A DNA stretch of 64,000 nt from Shewanella carassii (GTDB lineage: Bacteria > Pseudomonadota > Gammaproteobacteria > Enterobacterales > Shewanellaceae). Each line of letters begins with the position of its first letter. Position 1 is the first letter of the stretch. The stretch spans positions 1 to 64,000 of the forward strand of contig NZ_NGVS01000022.1 of assembly GCF_002777975.1 (NCBI RefSeq). The letters are read 5' to 3'. The notes below the pieces were generated by a model. It saw nothing but the letters and a program-made list of their open reading frames with translations. It made no database searches and was not told the origin of the DNA. Below are positions 63,807 to 64,000 of the stretch, piece after piece. The translations under genes and the position numbers were made by a program.

Positions 63807-64000
63807 ATGCTGCACTTGCTCGCCGCCAGGAGTAAGCAACTGCTTCTGGATGGAGGGGTCATAGCGTATCCCACCGAAGCTGTTTATGGTTTGGGATGCG
63901 ATCCCGATAATGAAGCCGCCGTTTCCCGAATTCTCGACATCAAACAGCGTCCCTGGCACAAGGGGCTTATCATGGTTGCCAGTGACTATCGGCAGTTGCA
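63807..64000 (+). CDS. tsaC: Threonylcarbamoyl-AMP synthase TsaC (5' part only)
   Basis: Starts at ATG 63807 and runs off the window after about 64 codons. The N-terminus shows [18 protein letters not shown] and [15 protein letters not shown], the core YrdC/Sua5 motifs that bind ATP, bicarbonate and threonine for tRNA t6A synthesis. It follows yrdD, as in E. coli. Confidence 0.92.
   Translation, partial: MLHLLAARSKQLLLDGGVIAYPTEAVYGLGCDPDNEAAVSRILDIKQRPWHKGLIMVASDYRQL

Overview
The window reads as the replication-origin region of a gammaproteobacterial chromosome, most likely Shewanella or a close relative. This rests on gene order (parAB-rsmG-mnmG-oriC-mioC, rpmH-dnaA-dnaN-recF-gyrB, glyQS-tag, fadBA, pepQ-yigZ-trkH-hemG, trkA-rsmB-fmt-def-dprA-smg-tsaC), on protein sequences that read like Shewanella/Vibrio orthologs, and on dense GATC sites that imply Dam/SeqA-type biology. 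No database search was possible, so the genus is an inference.

Layout. 1-300: tandem rRNA P1/P2-type promoters pointing left out of the window, so an rRNA operon should begin just beyond base 1. 302-10066: ccoG, a small membrane-anchored protein, menB, a Fur-box-linked DUF2061 gene, glmS with a DeoR-type regulator, a TonB-dependent siderophore receptor, and glmU. 10222-17142: the complete atpIBEFHAGDC operon (minus strand). 17368-21748: parB, parA, rsmG, mnmG (minus strand). 21790-22155: oriC, with 17 GATC sites and four DnaA-box-like 9-mers. 22178-25614: mioC followed by a gene-poor accessory stretch holding an endonuclease-family gene, decayed gene fragments and a secreted orphan protein. 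25615-29420: mnmE-yidC-yidD-rnpA-rpmH (minus strand). 29563-29844: a second DnaA-box/GATC-rich region in front of dnaA. 29861-35901: dnaA-dnaN-recF-gyrB.

36031-48899: an HDOD protein, glyS/glyQ, tag, a small membrane protein, a large TolB-like/amidohydrolase protein, a MOSC protein, tusA, and fadA/fadB. Three identical perfect 16-bp parS palindromes lie here (41166, 42444, 45326), one inside a coding sequence. They are the probable loading sites for the ParB encoded at 17.4 kb, on the other side of oriC.

49139-64000: pepQ-yigZ-trkH-hemG; an ArsR repressor with the two-cysteine pattern of sulfide/persulfide sensors; a second HemG-like flavodoxin; a second TrkH in an apparent operon with trkA, rsmB, fmt and def; then a LysM protein, dprA, smg, a zinc-ribbon protein and the start of tsaC. 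The window therefore holds replication initiation, segregation, ribosomal RNA and tRNA modification, ATP synthesis, membrane protein insertion, K+ uptake and fatty-acid oxidation functions. Most of it is conserved core genome. The accessory signals are the TonB receptor, the 22.8-25.6 kb stretch, the doubled hemG/trkH genes and the remnant-bearing gap at 62.7-63.2 kb.

I found no clearly undescribed multi-gene system. The best leads are the parS cluster, the two initiator-box/GATC regions flanking mioC-rpmH, the sulfur-sensor/HemG2 pair, and the Fur-linked DUF2061 gene.
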